A stretch of DNA of 14,531 nucleotides, from assembly GCA_050331715.1 (NCBI GenBank), contig JBHJGO010000179.1, forward strand, positions 1-14,531, given 5' to 3'. The notes under the pieces were generated by a model. The model worked only from the letters and a program-made list of their open reading frames with translations, was not told the DNA's origin and did not search any database. This document shows positions 6,221 to 12,207 of the stretch, in pieces; position 1 is the stretch's first letter; each line of letters opens with the position of its first letter. This DNA is from JBHJGO01 sp050331715 (GTDB lineage Bacteria > Cyanobacteriota > Cyanobacteriia > Cyanobacteriales > Microcoleaceae). Both the position numbers and the translations under genes were made by a program.

Positions 6221-7600
6221 GGGGGAGGTATCATTTTGAGTCACCCTAAAGCGTTCCTTGGCAGACTCAAAGGCTTCTTTCATCACCGCTTGAATTCGCT
6301 TGGGATCAGGTTTTTTGCCCCCCATTAGATCCCCGAAGTACACGCAGGCCCCTTCTCCTAGGGCCGCAGTATAGGCCGCTGCCCAGGACGCTGCAATGAC
6401 GCTACCTAAGCCTGGAATAAATTTGATCAGTTCTCGACCTACTGCCTGGGCCAGGAATCCTCCAGCAATTGCACTCAAAAGTCCTCCAGCCTGGGACGGA
6501 GAAAGGGTCTGACCATAGAGATTTCCCAGTAACCCCACCATGGAAACCTGAAGGGCGGTTAAAATAGGCATCGTCGCAAAGGGCAGGGGAACGGCAGCAA
6601 GGGTGGCCGCCATAATTGAAAATGCCAGAATGTAGCGTCGTCCAGCGTCGCGGTAGAGATTGCCAATTTTATTACTGGCTTCCCCTGCAATTAATTCATG
6701 AATCGTGCGGGCTTCCGCTTCCGGCAGCAACTCGGCCAGGGCATCTCGAAAAGCTGCCAAACCATAGAATACCGGATGATACTCATCCTCCTCCAGGGTG
6801 AAGTCCAGCATCACTGCCCCATCGAAAAGTCCCTGAAAGGTTTCCTGAATATTGGCAAAGGCTCGATTGATTTCTTCTAAGTCAGGGGGATAGTCCGGGT
6901 GATCCTCAACCTCACGGGGATAGAGTTCATGCAGACAGGTCACAGCCAGCAGGCAAGGAATATGGGAAAACTGCTGACGCAATTGTTCTGCCACCTGGCG
7001 CAGGGTGTCGGTGGCAAAATCGCTGATTTTAATCGTGAGAATCAGAATTCGGGCGCGATCGCTCTCCTGTTGCAGTTCTGCGGTCAGTTCGTCGATAATC
7101 GCTTGAGTATCACGGTTAATATCTCCCAAGCCGACCGTATCAGTAAAAACTAATAACGGTAAATCTTCTGAAGGATAGGCGTAACGTTCAGTGTGCTGCG
7201 TATGGGGCCGAAATCCCTGACCCACAATTTCTGCTGAAACGCCAGTCAGTCCTCGGACAATTGAACTTTTTCCCGCTTGGGGCTTGCCAATTAATAGCGC
7301 CTCGGTGGTGGGGAGATTTTCCCGAACAGTTGCTAGAATCTCTGCCATCTGTTCCTCATCTACCTGGAACAGTTGCACTAGCTTTTGGGTAATCTGGCGG
7401 TTCGTGAGCCGTTGCTTGAGCCAGTGGGTTGCCGTTTCTAGTCTGGACTGAACAGCCCCCAAAGCTCCCGATGCATTAGCCTTGGGAGTATTATCATTCG
7501 TCTCAGATGTAGCTTCCTCAGCCTGACTTTCCTCAGGGGGTTGAGGGAAAGATTGGGAATCCGAGGATGGGTTGGGATCAGCTTCAGAGGGCTGGGTCAT
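6218..7600 (-). CDS. Membrane-associated Era-like GTPase with C-terminal DUF697-like domain
   Basis: The product is 460 aa. An acidic, Pro/Ser/Glu-rich tail (1-45) precedes a helical segment and a GTPase domain. G1 is GKPQAGKSS (105-113), a plausible switch-I threonine lies near 134-137, and G3 is DTVGLGD (154-160). The usual G4 (N/T)KxD is not present; TCLHELYP (221-228) occupies its place, so guanine specificity may be altered or weak. The C-terminal 130 residues hold hydrophobic stretches (about 323-350, 372-388, 396-415) rich in Gly/Ala, as in the DUF697 (YcjF-type) domain, and would anchor the protein in a membrane. The gene sits between an exported protein and the nSTAND gene on the same strand, with 72 and 120 bp spacers, so shared transcription is likely. 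Cellular role unknown; membrane-stress or signalling functions are inference. Confidence 0.82.
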   Translation of the reverse strand: MTQPSEADPNPSSDSQSFPQPPEESQAEEATSETNDNTPKANASGALGAVQSRLETATHWLKQRLTNRQITQKLVQLFQVDEEQMAEILATVRENLPTTEALLIGKPQAGKSSIVRGLTGVSAEIVGQGFRPHTQHTERYAYPSEDLPLLVFTDTVGLGDINRDTQAIIDELTAELQQESDRARILILTIKISDFATDTLRQVAEQLRQQFSHIPCLLAVTCLHELYPREVEDHPDYPPDLEEINRAFANIQETFQGLFDGAVMLDFTLEEDEYHPVFYGLAAFRDALAELLPEAEARTIHELIAGEASNKIGNLYRDAGRRYILAFSIMAATLAAVPLPFATMPILTALQVSMVGLLGNLYGQTLSPSQAGGLLSAIAGGFLAQAVGRELIKFIPGLGSVIAASWAAAYTAALGEGACVYFGDLMGGKKPDPKRIQAVMKEAFESAKERFRVTQNDTSP

Positions 7601-7672
7601 CTTTAGATTTGTCCAAGATTGGGATAGGAATTTTGCAGGCCCAACCTGTTGTAAACAAGCGATTTGGCCTCA

Positions 7673-8365
7673 TTACTGGTCTGTCTGAGAGAGAACTCGG
7701 AAGGAGTTCAGAAAATTGTCAGCAGTTTGACGAGCCTGGTCTATGCCCCGTTCAGAACTTGCGAGTAACAGATAAACTCTTTGATTAATCAAGTAAAGTC
7801 TACATCGAATCAAGTGGTTTGGTCTGGCAAAGCTAATTTCTCGCCCCGGATTTGCGTCCAAACGGATGGGACGCTGATTCAACTGTTGTAACCGATTCTG
7901 GGTCACTGCCTGGGACTGTAAATCACTCTCGATTACTGCCTGAACCTGATCGAATAAATCATTCGGGGATTCAGTTTGGCGGGAGGAGAGAGGCTCGGAA
8001 TAGCCGAGGATCAGACGCAATCCTGTATCACTTGTCGTGACCAGATTCATCTGGATTTCACCAGAGGGCAACTGAATCGTTTCCTGCCGCTGTTTCCAAT
8101 CTGAGCGATCCGTCACCACAGCCACATCCCCTGGAAGCTGGATCAGAGATTCTCCTGTCACATCATCATCAATGGTTAGAATCGGTTCAGACTCTTGTGG
8201 CTGATTCAGTCGATCAATTTCGCGCTGGAGTTGCCGTTCACCCTCTTCAAAAAAGGTGGGTCGGTTGGGTCGTAACTGAGCCATGGCCGGATAACTCAGA
8301 CCCAGAGCAAGACTTGAGATCAAGCCTGTTGTCAGTACGAATATTAGCCGGGTTATCTGCTGCAT
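7673..8365 (-). CDS. Exported protein of unknown function
   Basis: The product is 230 aa. The N-terminus MQQITRLIFVLTTGLISSLA is followed by LGLSYPAMAQ, a typical Sec signal peptide with an AMA-Q cleavage site after residue 29. The mature part begins with an acidic, Glu/Gln-rich segment. It ends in a compact domain with the pattern PGREISF, then a CRLYLINQRVYLLL strand pair, and a C-terminal FLNSFRVL. A similar 'reach strand, then FLxSF' ending occurs in other bacterial secreted domains that I cannot name with certainty. No catalytic motif is visible. It is the first gene of a possible three-gene leftward unit with the GTPase and nSTAND genes and is divergent from tetR. The ATG at 8365 is chosen because the signal peptide begins there; no strong Shine-Dalgarno sequence is seen. 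Confidence 0.75.
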   Translation of the reverse strand: MQQITRLIFVLTTGLISSLALGLSYPAMAQLRPNRPTFFEEGERQLQREIDRLNQPQESEPILTIDDDVTGESLIQLPGDVAVVTDRSDWKQRQETIQLPSGEIQMNLVTTSDTGLRLILGYSEPLSSRQTESPNDLFDQVQAVIESDLQSQAVTQNRLQQLNQRPIRLDANPGREISFARPNHLIRCRLYLINQRVYLLLASSERGIDQARQTADNFLNSFRVLSQTDQ

Positions 8366-8498
8366 CGGATAGGGATCACACTCAATGTTACTACCACGAT
8401 ACCAATCACTCAGCTCAATACTTGATCCGGGTATTCTCGTAACAAGTTTGCAAAGGCAATCATCTGTTGAATTGGCATCCCTGTTTCTCGAAGACGAA

Positions 8499-8568
8499 CT
8501 AGAGATCCTAGCCTAGATAGTCAATTCAATGTCATGTCTAAGACTATAGAAGCTAGAGTGCACGCTAG
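8499..8568. promoter_or_regulatory. CTAG cluster with near-palindromes in the divergent intergenic region
   Basis: The 341-bp gap between the exported-protein gene and the tetR start holds five CTAG tetramers within 70 bp (8499, 8508, 8513, 8553, 8565). One pair frames CTAGAGTGCACGCTAG (8553-8568), a 16-bp palindrome with a single mismatched pair. Another frames CTAGAGATCCTAG (8499-8511). CTAG is usually scarce in bacterial DNA, so the cluster could be a binding site for a regulator of one or both divergent genes. No clean promoter hexamers were found for the leftward gene. Confidence 0.3.
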
Positions 8569-8640
8569 GTCAAGAGCTGTGTCGGAAATTTTTCCACTTT
8601 TGCAGACGACCACTGAAGTCATAGTTTTGCCAACCCATAC

Positions 8641-8673
8641 TTGACAAAGCTAACTGAGTTAGCCGAAGATAAT
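8641..8673 (+). promoter_or_regulatory. tetR operator/promoter: TTGACA plus GCTAAC-N3-GTTAGC
   Basis: GCTAAC (8649-8654) and GTTAGC (8658-8663) form a perfect 15-bp inverted repeat with a 3-bp spacer. TTGACA (8641-8646) precedes it by 2 bp. GATAAT (8668-8673) follows, giving a 21-bp spacer, longer than the normal 16-18. The same arrangement recurs at 9878-9910. The site lies 44 bp before the tetR ATG, as expected for autorepression. The link to this TetR protein is inferred from position and repetition. Confidence 0.65.
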
Positions 8674-8706
8674 GCTGTTCGCTTTTGGATTGATGAAATT
8701 AAGTTG

Positions 8707-9297
8707 ATGGCACGCCCCAAGGGACAAACCCTTTCACGGCAGGATGTTGTAGATGCTGCCATCCGCTGTTTGCAGCAGGACGGGGAATCAGGTTTAGGGG
8801 TTAACCGAGTTGCCCGTGAACTGGGGATTCGACCTCCCTCGATTTATAAACACATTAATGGTAATGAAGCATTACGGCGGGCTGTTGCGATTGAGGGCAT
8901 GCGTCGATTAACCCATTACCTACGGCATCAAGTGCCGAGTTGTTATGACCATCGTCAATTAATCCGATTGATTGCTTACAGAGTTCGGCAGTTCTTCTGC
9001 GAATATCCGGCGGTACATCATGTCGTTACGACAACTCCTATCGAGGGCGATCCAGATTATGAATCAGCAAAGCAGGATTTTCTGGCCTTTAATGCTGAGC
9101 ACTTGCAACCTTTTGGTTTGGAAGAGGATGAAGTGATCCATGCTGTTCGAGGATTAGTTTCGGCTTGTCATGGTTTTGTTTTACTAGAACGTTCAAAACG
9201 ATTCACTGCTCCCCAATCTTTGGATGATAGCTATGAATGGCTCATTGATAGTCTGATTTTTGCTTTGGAAAAAAACCGAGCTGAACAATCCGATTAA
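8707..9297 (+). CDS. TetR-family transcriptional repressor with WHG-type ligand domain
   Basis: The product is 196 aa. It begins MARPKGQTLSRQDVVDAAI, the usual TetR N-terminus. The helix-turn-helix is at about 30-50 (VNRVARELGIRPPSIYKHI), followed by N-x-x-A-L-R-R-A. The C-terminal half has VSACHGFVLLE (about 149-159) and LDDSYEWLIDSLIFALE, which fit the WHG/TetR_C_33 ligand-binding class. The frame is open from a TTG at 8641, but that TTG is inside the TTGACA/operator site and the extra 22 residues are not TetR-like, so the ATG at 8707 is used. It probably represses its own gene, the membrane protein gene 19 bp downstream, and the thioesterase gene, by binding GCTAAC-N3-GTTAGC. The ligand is unknown; an acyl or aromatic compound would fit the neighbours but is a guess. 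Confidence 0.88.
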   Translation: MARPKGQTLSRQDVVDAAIRCLQQDGESGLGVNRVARELGIRPPSIYKHINGNEALRRAVAIEGMRRLTHYLRHQVPSCYDHRQLIRLIAYRVRQFFCEYPAVHHVVTTTPIEGDPDYESAKQDFLAFNAEHLQPFGLEEDEVIHAVRGLVSACHGFVLLERSKRFTAPQSLDDSYEWLIDSLIFALEKNRAEQSD

Positions 9298-9316
9298 TCC
9301 CTACTGGTATCAAATT

Positions 9317-9736
9317 ATGGAAACCTCTGCTCGATATCTTTTGTTCCATGGTTCAATTATTTTCCTAATCGGATTATTGTGCGGCGTGCCCTACGGACAA
9401 GCGATTGTCAAACAGAAAAGTGATGAGGAGATTCGAGCCTGGAAACTAGCCCATGGTGCTCTCTCTCTGGGAGCAACAACCATGATTGCAATGGCAGCTA
9501 TTCTCTCCTTTCTAGAGGTAAATTCACTCATTCAGTGGCTACTTGCAAGCACATTCATCATTTCAGGCTATGGTTTTTGCGCTGCTTTAACCATTGAACC
9601 ATTCGCGGATGACAGAGGGTTATCCTGGTCAGGAACAAGATTAAACAAGTTTGTTTTTGCGGGTAATTTGGTTGGTGCTGTTAGTTCTCTGGTGGGATCA
9701 ATTGTATTAGTGTACGCGGCTTATGTATCACTCTAG
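9317..9736 (+). CDS. Four-helix membrane protein, hydroxylaminobenzene mutase / styrene oxide isomerase-like
   Basis: The product is 139 aa. Four hydrophobic segments are seen at about 8-28, 45-66, 70-92 and 111-137. The N-terminal pattern ARYLLFHGSIIFLIGLLCG and the second-helix start WKLAHGALSLGATTM recall the small integral-membrane isomerases HabB (hydroxylaminobenzene mutase) and styrene oxide isomerase. Those have R-x-L-x-x-H/Q-G-x-x-L-F-x-x-G-L-x-x-G and A-H-L-E-x-x-x-N-G at the same places. H11 and H46 sit in the helices. The acidic residue after the second histidine (HLE) is absent here (HGA), so catalysis is uncertain. The ATG is 19 bp after the tetR stop, so the two are probably co-transcribed. 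An upstream in-frame ATG at 9260 lies inside tetR and adds a non-hydrophobic tail, so it is less likely. Confidence 0.7.
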   Translation: METSARYLLFHGSIIFLIGLLCGVPYGQAIVKQKSDEEIRAWKLAHGALSLGATTMIAMAAILSFLEVNSLIQWLLASTFIISGYGFCAALTIEPFADDRGLSWSGTRLNKFVFAGNLVGAVSSLVGSIVLVYAAYVSL

Positions 9737-9765
9737 TGGCCTGTCAATCTCGATATTCTCTGTAC

Positions 9766-9792
9766 CGTCATCCCGCGCAGGCAGGAATCTAG
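9766..9792. repeat. Degenerate GTCAT-CCCGC hairpin repeat
   Basis: CGTCATCCCGC followed by GCAGGCAGGAATCTAG strongly resembles the short dispersed CGTCATTCCCGC / GCGGGAATC(C/T)AG hairpin repeat common in proteobacterial intergenic DNA. TCCCGC and GCAGGA pair with one mismatch around a GCAG loop. It sits between the membrane protein gene and the second operator and could form the 3' end of the upstream transcript. Its presence in a cyanobacterial window is unexpected. Confidence 0.45.
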
Positions 9793-9877
9793 ATAGCTTA
9801 CTAACGCCACTCAAAAGTTTAGATCTGGCAGAACAATAGGGTAGGCTTGAACACAATCCATCTAGTTTATTCCAAAC

Positions 9878-9919
9878 TTGACAAAGCTAACCCTGTTAGC
9901 CTAATCTAATTGTGTTAGC
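9878..9919 (+). promoter_or_regulatory. Thioesterase promoter with tandem TetR operators
   Basis: TTGACA (9878-9883), AA, then GCTAAC-CCT-GTTAGC (9886-9900) repeat the tetR site; ACTTGACAAAGCTAAC is identical in both places. TCTAAT (9905-9910) is a possible -10 element, again 21 bp after TTGACA. A second, weaker operator TCTAAT-TGT-GTTAGC (9905-9919) has the same 3-bp spacer and a centre 19 bp from the first, so two dimers could bind side by side and cover the promoter. Confidence 0.65.
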
Positions 9920-9923
9920 TTTC

Positions 9924-9927
9924 AGGA
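9924..9927 (+). promoter_or_regulatory. Ribosome binding site deciding the thioesterase start
   Basis: AGGA lies 5 nt before the ATG at 9933. This supports the ATG over the in-frame GTG at 9912, which falls inside the second operator and has no Shine-Dalgarno sequence. Confidence 0.5.
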
Positions 9928-9932
9928 TTCCC

Positions 9933-10406
9933 ATGCCACGTTTCACAAGTCAAACTCTAACTCAAACAGATATGACCGAAGCACCAGAAACTGAGAAGGT
10001 TGTGTTTGAGATGCCAATCTATTCCTTCCAGATTGATGCCAATGCTCATGTCAACAACGCTGTCTACGTGCAATGGATGGAGATTGGACAGGAAAAGTTC
10101 TTTGCTGAGGCAGGTTTACCCGTATCTATTCTGCGACAGCAAGGGGTTGTACCAGTGGTTGCAGACACGCAAATTTCTTACAAAAAACCCCTAGTACTAG
10201 GTGATGGAGTCAGGATTGAAATTTGGCTGTCAGAGTTGAAACAGATCTATGCCTGGGCTGAGTTTCGCTTTTATAACTCTATTGGAGAACTCGCTGCAAC
10301 GGGTCGACAAAGGGGAACATTCGTCGATGTTCAGACCAAAAGAATCTGTAAGCTTTCTCCAGAACAATACAAAGCAATGTTGAAGTTTTTAGCCGCGACA
10401 AACTAG
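9933..10406 (+). CDS. Acyl-CoA thioesterase, 4HBT/YbgC-type hotdog fold
   Basis: The product is 157 aa, close to the family's usual 130-160. A short tail (1-25) is followed by a single hotdog domain. The active-site helix is preceded by QIDANAHVNNAVYVQWME (34-51), the D-x-x-x-HVNN-x-x-Y-x-x-W-(M/L)-E signature of 4-hydroxybenzoyl-CoA thioesterase-like enzymes, with D35 as probable catalytic residue. The later strand block TQISYKKPLVLGDGVRIEIW is also typical. It would hydrolyse an acyl- or aroyl-CoA in the cytoplasm; the substrate cannot be read from sequence. It has its own TetR-type operators, and its stop is 44 bp before potB. An alternative start is the ATG at 9972, which would remove the first 13 residues. 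Confidence 0.85.
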   Translation: MPRFTSQTLTQTDMTEAPETEKVVFEMPIYSFQIDANAHVNNAVYVQWMEIGQEKFFAEAGLPVSILRQQGVVPVVADTQISYKKPLVLGDGVRIEIWLSELKQIYAWAEFRFYNSIGELAATGRQRGTFVDVQTKRICKLSPEQYKAMLKFLAATN

Positions 10407-10450
10407 ATTTGAGATAATTTTCGATTAATGCCTTGAGCGATTGAAGTTGA

Positions 10451-11272
10451 TTGAAGTTAACTGTGGTAACCCGAAAGCAACGTAACCTTTTAGTCCTACT
10501 TTTACCGACAATGCTGTGGTTGTCGACGTTTTTCATTCTGCCATTATTGGTTGTGCTGCTTTACAGTTTTCTGGAACGAGATACCTATGGTGGTGTGCGC
10601 TGGATCTTTACCCCGACAAATTATCAACAACTTTTCAATCCGTTGTATCTCAGGGTTTTTTGGCGATCGCTCCAACTTGCAGGATTAACCACGCTGATCT
10701 GTCTATTGCTGGGTTATCCCCTCGCCTTTTTCATTGCAACCCGTCGTTCGGTCTGGCGCAGCGTTCTGTTGATACTGGTAATTGTGCCCTTCTGGACAAA
10801 CTTTCTGATCCGCACCTATGCCTGGATGGTGATTCTTCGCAAACAGGGCGTCGTGAATGCCCTGCTAGAAAATTTACAGGTGATTGATGAGCCTGTGACT
10901 TTGCTGTTTACGCCATTGGCAGTGGTAATTGGTTTAGTCTATGGTTATCTACCCTTTATGGTGTTGCCGCTGTACGCCACCCTGGAGCAGTTGGACTTTT
11001 CCCTGGTGGAAGCGGCCCAGGATTTAGGGGCGAACGATTGGCGCAGTTTTTGGCGGGTTATTTTTCCCCTGTCTCGCGGTGGGATTGTGGCGGGATCGGT
11101 GCTGGTCTTGATTCCAGCGCTGGGTGCATTCATCACCCCTGATATTCTGGGTGGGGCGAAAACGCTGATGATTGGCAACCTGATTCAGAATCAATTTTTC
11201 CAGGCCCGTCACTGGCCCTTTGGTTCGGCTTTATCTATCATCCTGATGATCCTGGTTCTGATTCCAGTGTAA
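10451..11272 (+). CDS. potB: Spermidine/putrescine ABC transporter permease (PotB-like), C-terminus shortened
   Basis: The product is 273 aa, with six expected membrane helices beginning with LLVLLLPTMLWLSTFFILPL. The cytoplasmic EAA loop EAAQDLGANDWRSFW is at 187-201, followed by RVIFPLSRGGI, the docking site for the ATPase. The DTYGGV and RTYAWMVILR segments are typical of PotB. It forms the inner-membrane channel together with PotC. The TAA at 11270-11272 interrupts a frame that would add 12 residues and end in a TTGA overlap with potC, so the protein has probably lost a short tail. The start is uncertain: TTG 10451 and GTG 10463 are both in frame and neither has a good ribosome site. The spacer after the thioesterase gene is 44 bp, so co-transcription is possible. 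Confidence 0.85.
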   Translation: MKLTVVTRKQRNLLVLLLPTMLWLSTFFILPLLVVLLYSFLERDTYGGVRWIFTPTNYQQLFNPLYLRVFWRSLQLAGLTTLICLLLGYPLAFFIATRRSVWRSVLLILVIVPFWTNFLIRTYAWMVILRKQGVVNALLENLQVIDEPVTLLFTPLAVVIGLVYGYLPFMVLPLYATLEQLDFSLVEAAQDLGANDWRSFWRVIFPLSRGGIVAGSVLVLIPALGAFITPDILGGAKTLMIGNLIQNQFFQARHWPFGSALSIILMILVLIPV

Positions 11273-11311
11273 ATCTATTTCAAAACCAGTGAATTAAAGA
11301 TTCAACCTTGA
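11273..11311 (+). other. In-frame 'ghost' tail of potB after a premature TAA
   Basis: Directly after the TAA the same frame encodes IYFKTSELKIQP and stops at TGA 11309-11311. That TGA shares TTGA with the TTG start of potC (11308-11310), the same kind of overlap seen between potC and potD. A hydrophobic end followed by a Tyr-Phe-Lys tail is normal for PotB. The TAA is one base away from TTA (Leu). It may be a real nonsense mutation or a sequencing error. Confidence 0.6.
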
Positions 11312-12207
11312 AACAGAATGGGTTGCAGAATGTACTGCACAGAAAGGATCGGCTCCTGCGTCAAGTTGGTAAACAGTGGCTCTGGGGCCATGCGGTTTTG
11401 GTACTGGGGTTCCTTTACCTGCCGATTTTGATTCTGATTCTCTATTCCTTTAATGCCTCGCGATTCGATGCAAATTGGGCCGGATTCACCTGGGAATGGT
11501 ATGGCAACTTGTTTGGAACGGAAACTCCAGCGGTCACGTCAGCCGATCTCGACAGTGCAGAAGTTTGGCAAGCGCTGAAAAATAGCTTGATCGTTGCAGT
11601 TGCCTCCACAATCTTGGCGACAATTCTAGGAACAGCCGTGGCTCTGGCTCTGGAGCGCTTTCGGTTTCCAGGTCGACAGGTACTTGCCAGTGTTTTGTTT
11701 CTACCGATTATCATTCCAGAAATTGCGTTGGGGATTTCCCTGCTAGTATTTTTCTCCCTGCTATTTCAACTGGCAGAGAATTTAACCGGAATTCGATTGG
11801 CGTTGGGGTTGCCAACGGTGATCATTAGTCACACCACATTTAACCTGGCCTTCGTCACGGTAACGGTACGGGCGCGATTGGCGGAGGTTGATCCGCGCTT
11901 GGAAGAAGCTGCCCTAGATTTGGGTGCGAATGAATGGCGAACGTTCTCCAGAATCACTCTGCCGCTGATCTGGCCCGGAATTCTCAGCGGGGCGTTGCTG
12001 GGTTTCACTGTTTCTCTCGATGATTTTGTGATCGCTTTCTTCACATCTGGGGTCGGTTCGACCACGCTGCCCCTGTTCATCTACGGCATGATCAAGCTTT
12101 CTGTCAGTCCTGTGATTAATGCTTTGTCAACTTTGATGCTGTTGGCCTCGCTCCTGCTTGTGGTATCTTCATTAACGATTGAGCGTTCGCTAAAGTCATT
12201 TGAATGA
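11308..12207 (+). CDS. potC: Spermidine/putrescine ABC transporter permease (PotC-like)
   Basis: The product is 299 aa, slightly longer than typical PotC (about 265) because of an N-terminal tail rich in Gln, Lys and Arg before the first helix (about 29-48, VLVLGFLYLPILILILYSF). The EAA loop EEAALDLGANEWRTF is at 199-213, followed by SRITLPLIWPGILSG. SLDDFVIAFFTSG (236-248) is highly characteristic of PotC. It pairs with PotB to form the membrane channel. The start is TTG, supported by overlap with the original potB stop. The gene ends in TGA overlapping the potD ATG (ATGA at 12204-12207), which indicates translational coupling. Confidence 0.88.
   Translation: MKQNGLQNVLHRKDRLLRQVGKQWLWGHAVLVLGFLYLPILILILYSFNASRFDANWAGFTWEWYGNLFGTETPAVTSADLDSAEVWQALKNSLIVAVASTILATILGTAVALALERFRFPGRQVLASVLFLPIIIPEIALGISLLVFFSLLFQLAENLTGIRLALGLPTVIISHTTFNLAFVTVTVRARLAEVDPRLEEAALDLGANEWRTFSRITLPLIWPGILSGALLGFTVSLDDFVIAFFTSGVGSTTLPLFIYGMIKLSVSPVINALSTLMLLASLLLVVSSLTIERSLKSFE

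Noticed and set aside
8641..8706. TTG start giving a 22-residue longer TetR protein
   Set aside because: The TTG is part of TTGACA and the extension covers the operator palindrome; MARPKG at 8707 is the normal TetR start.
9912..9932. GTG start for the thioesterase
   Set aside because: Lies in the second operator and lacks a ribosome site, whereas ATG 9933 has AGGA at good spacing.
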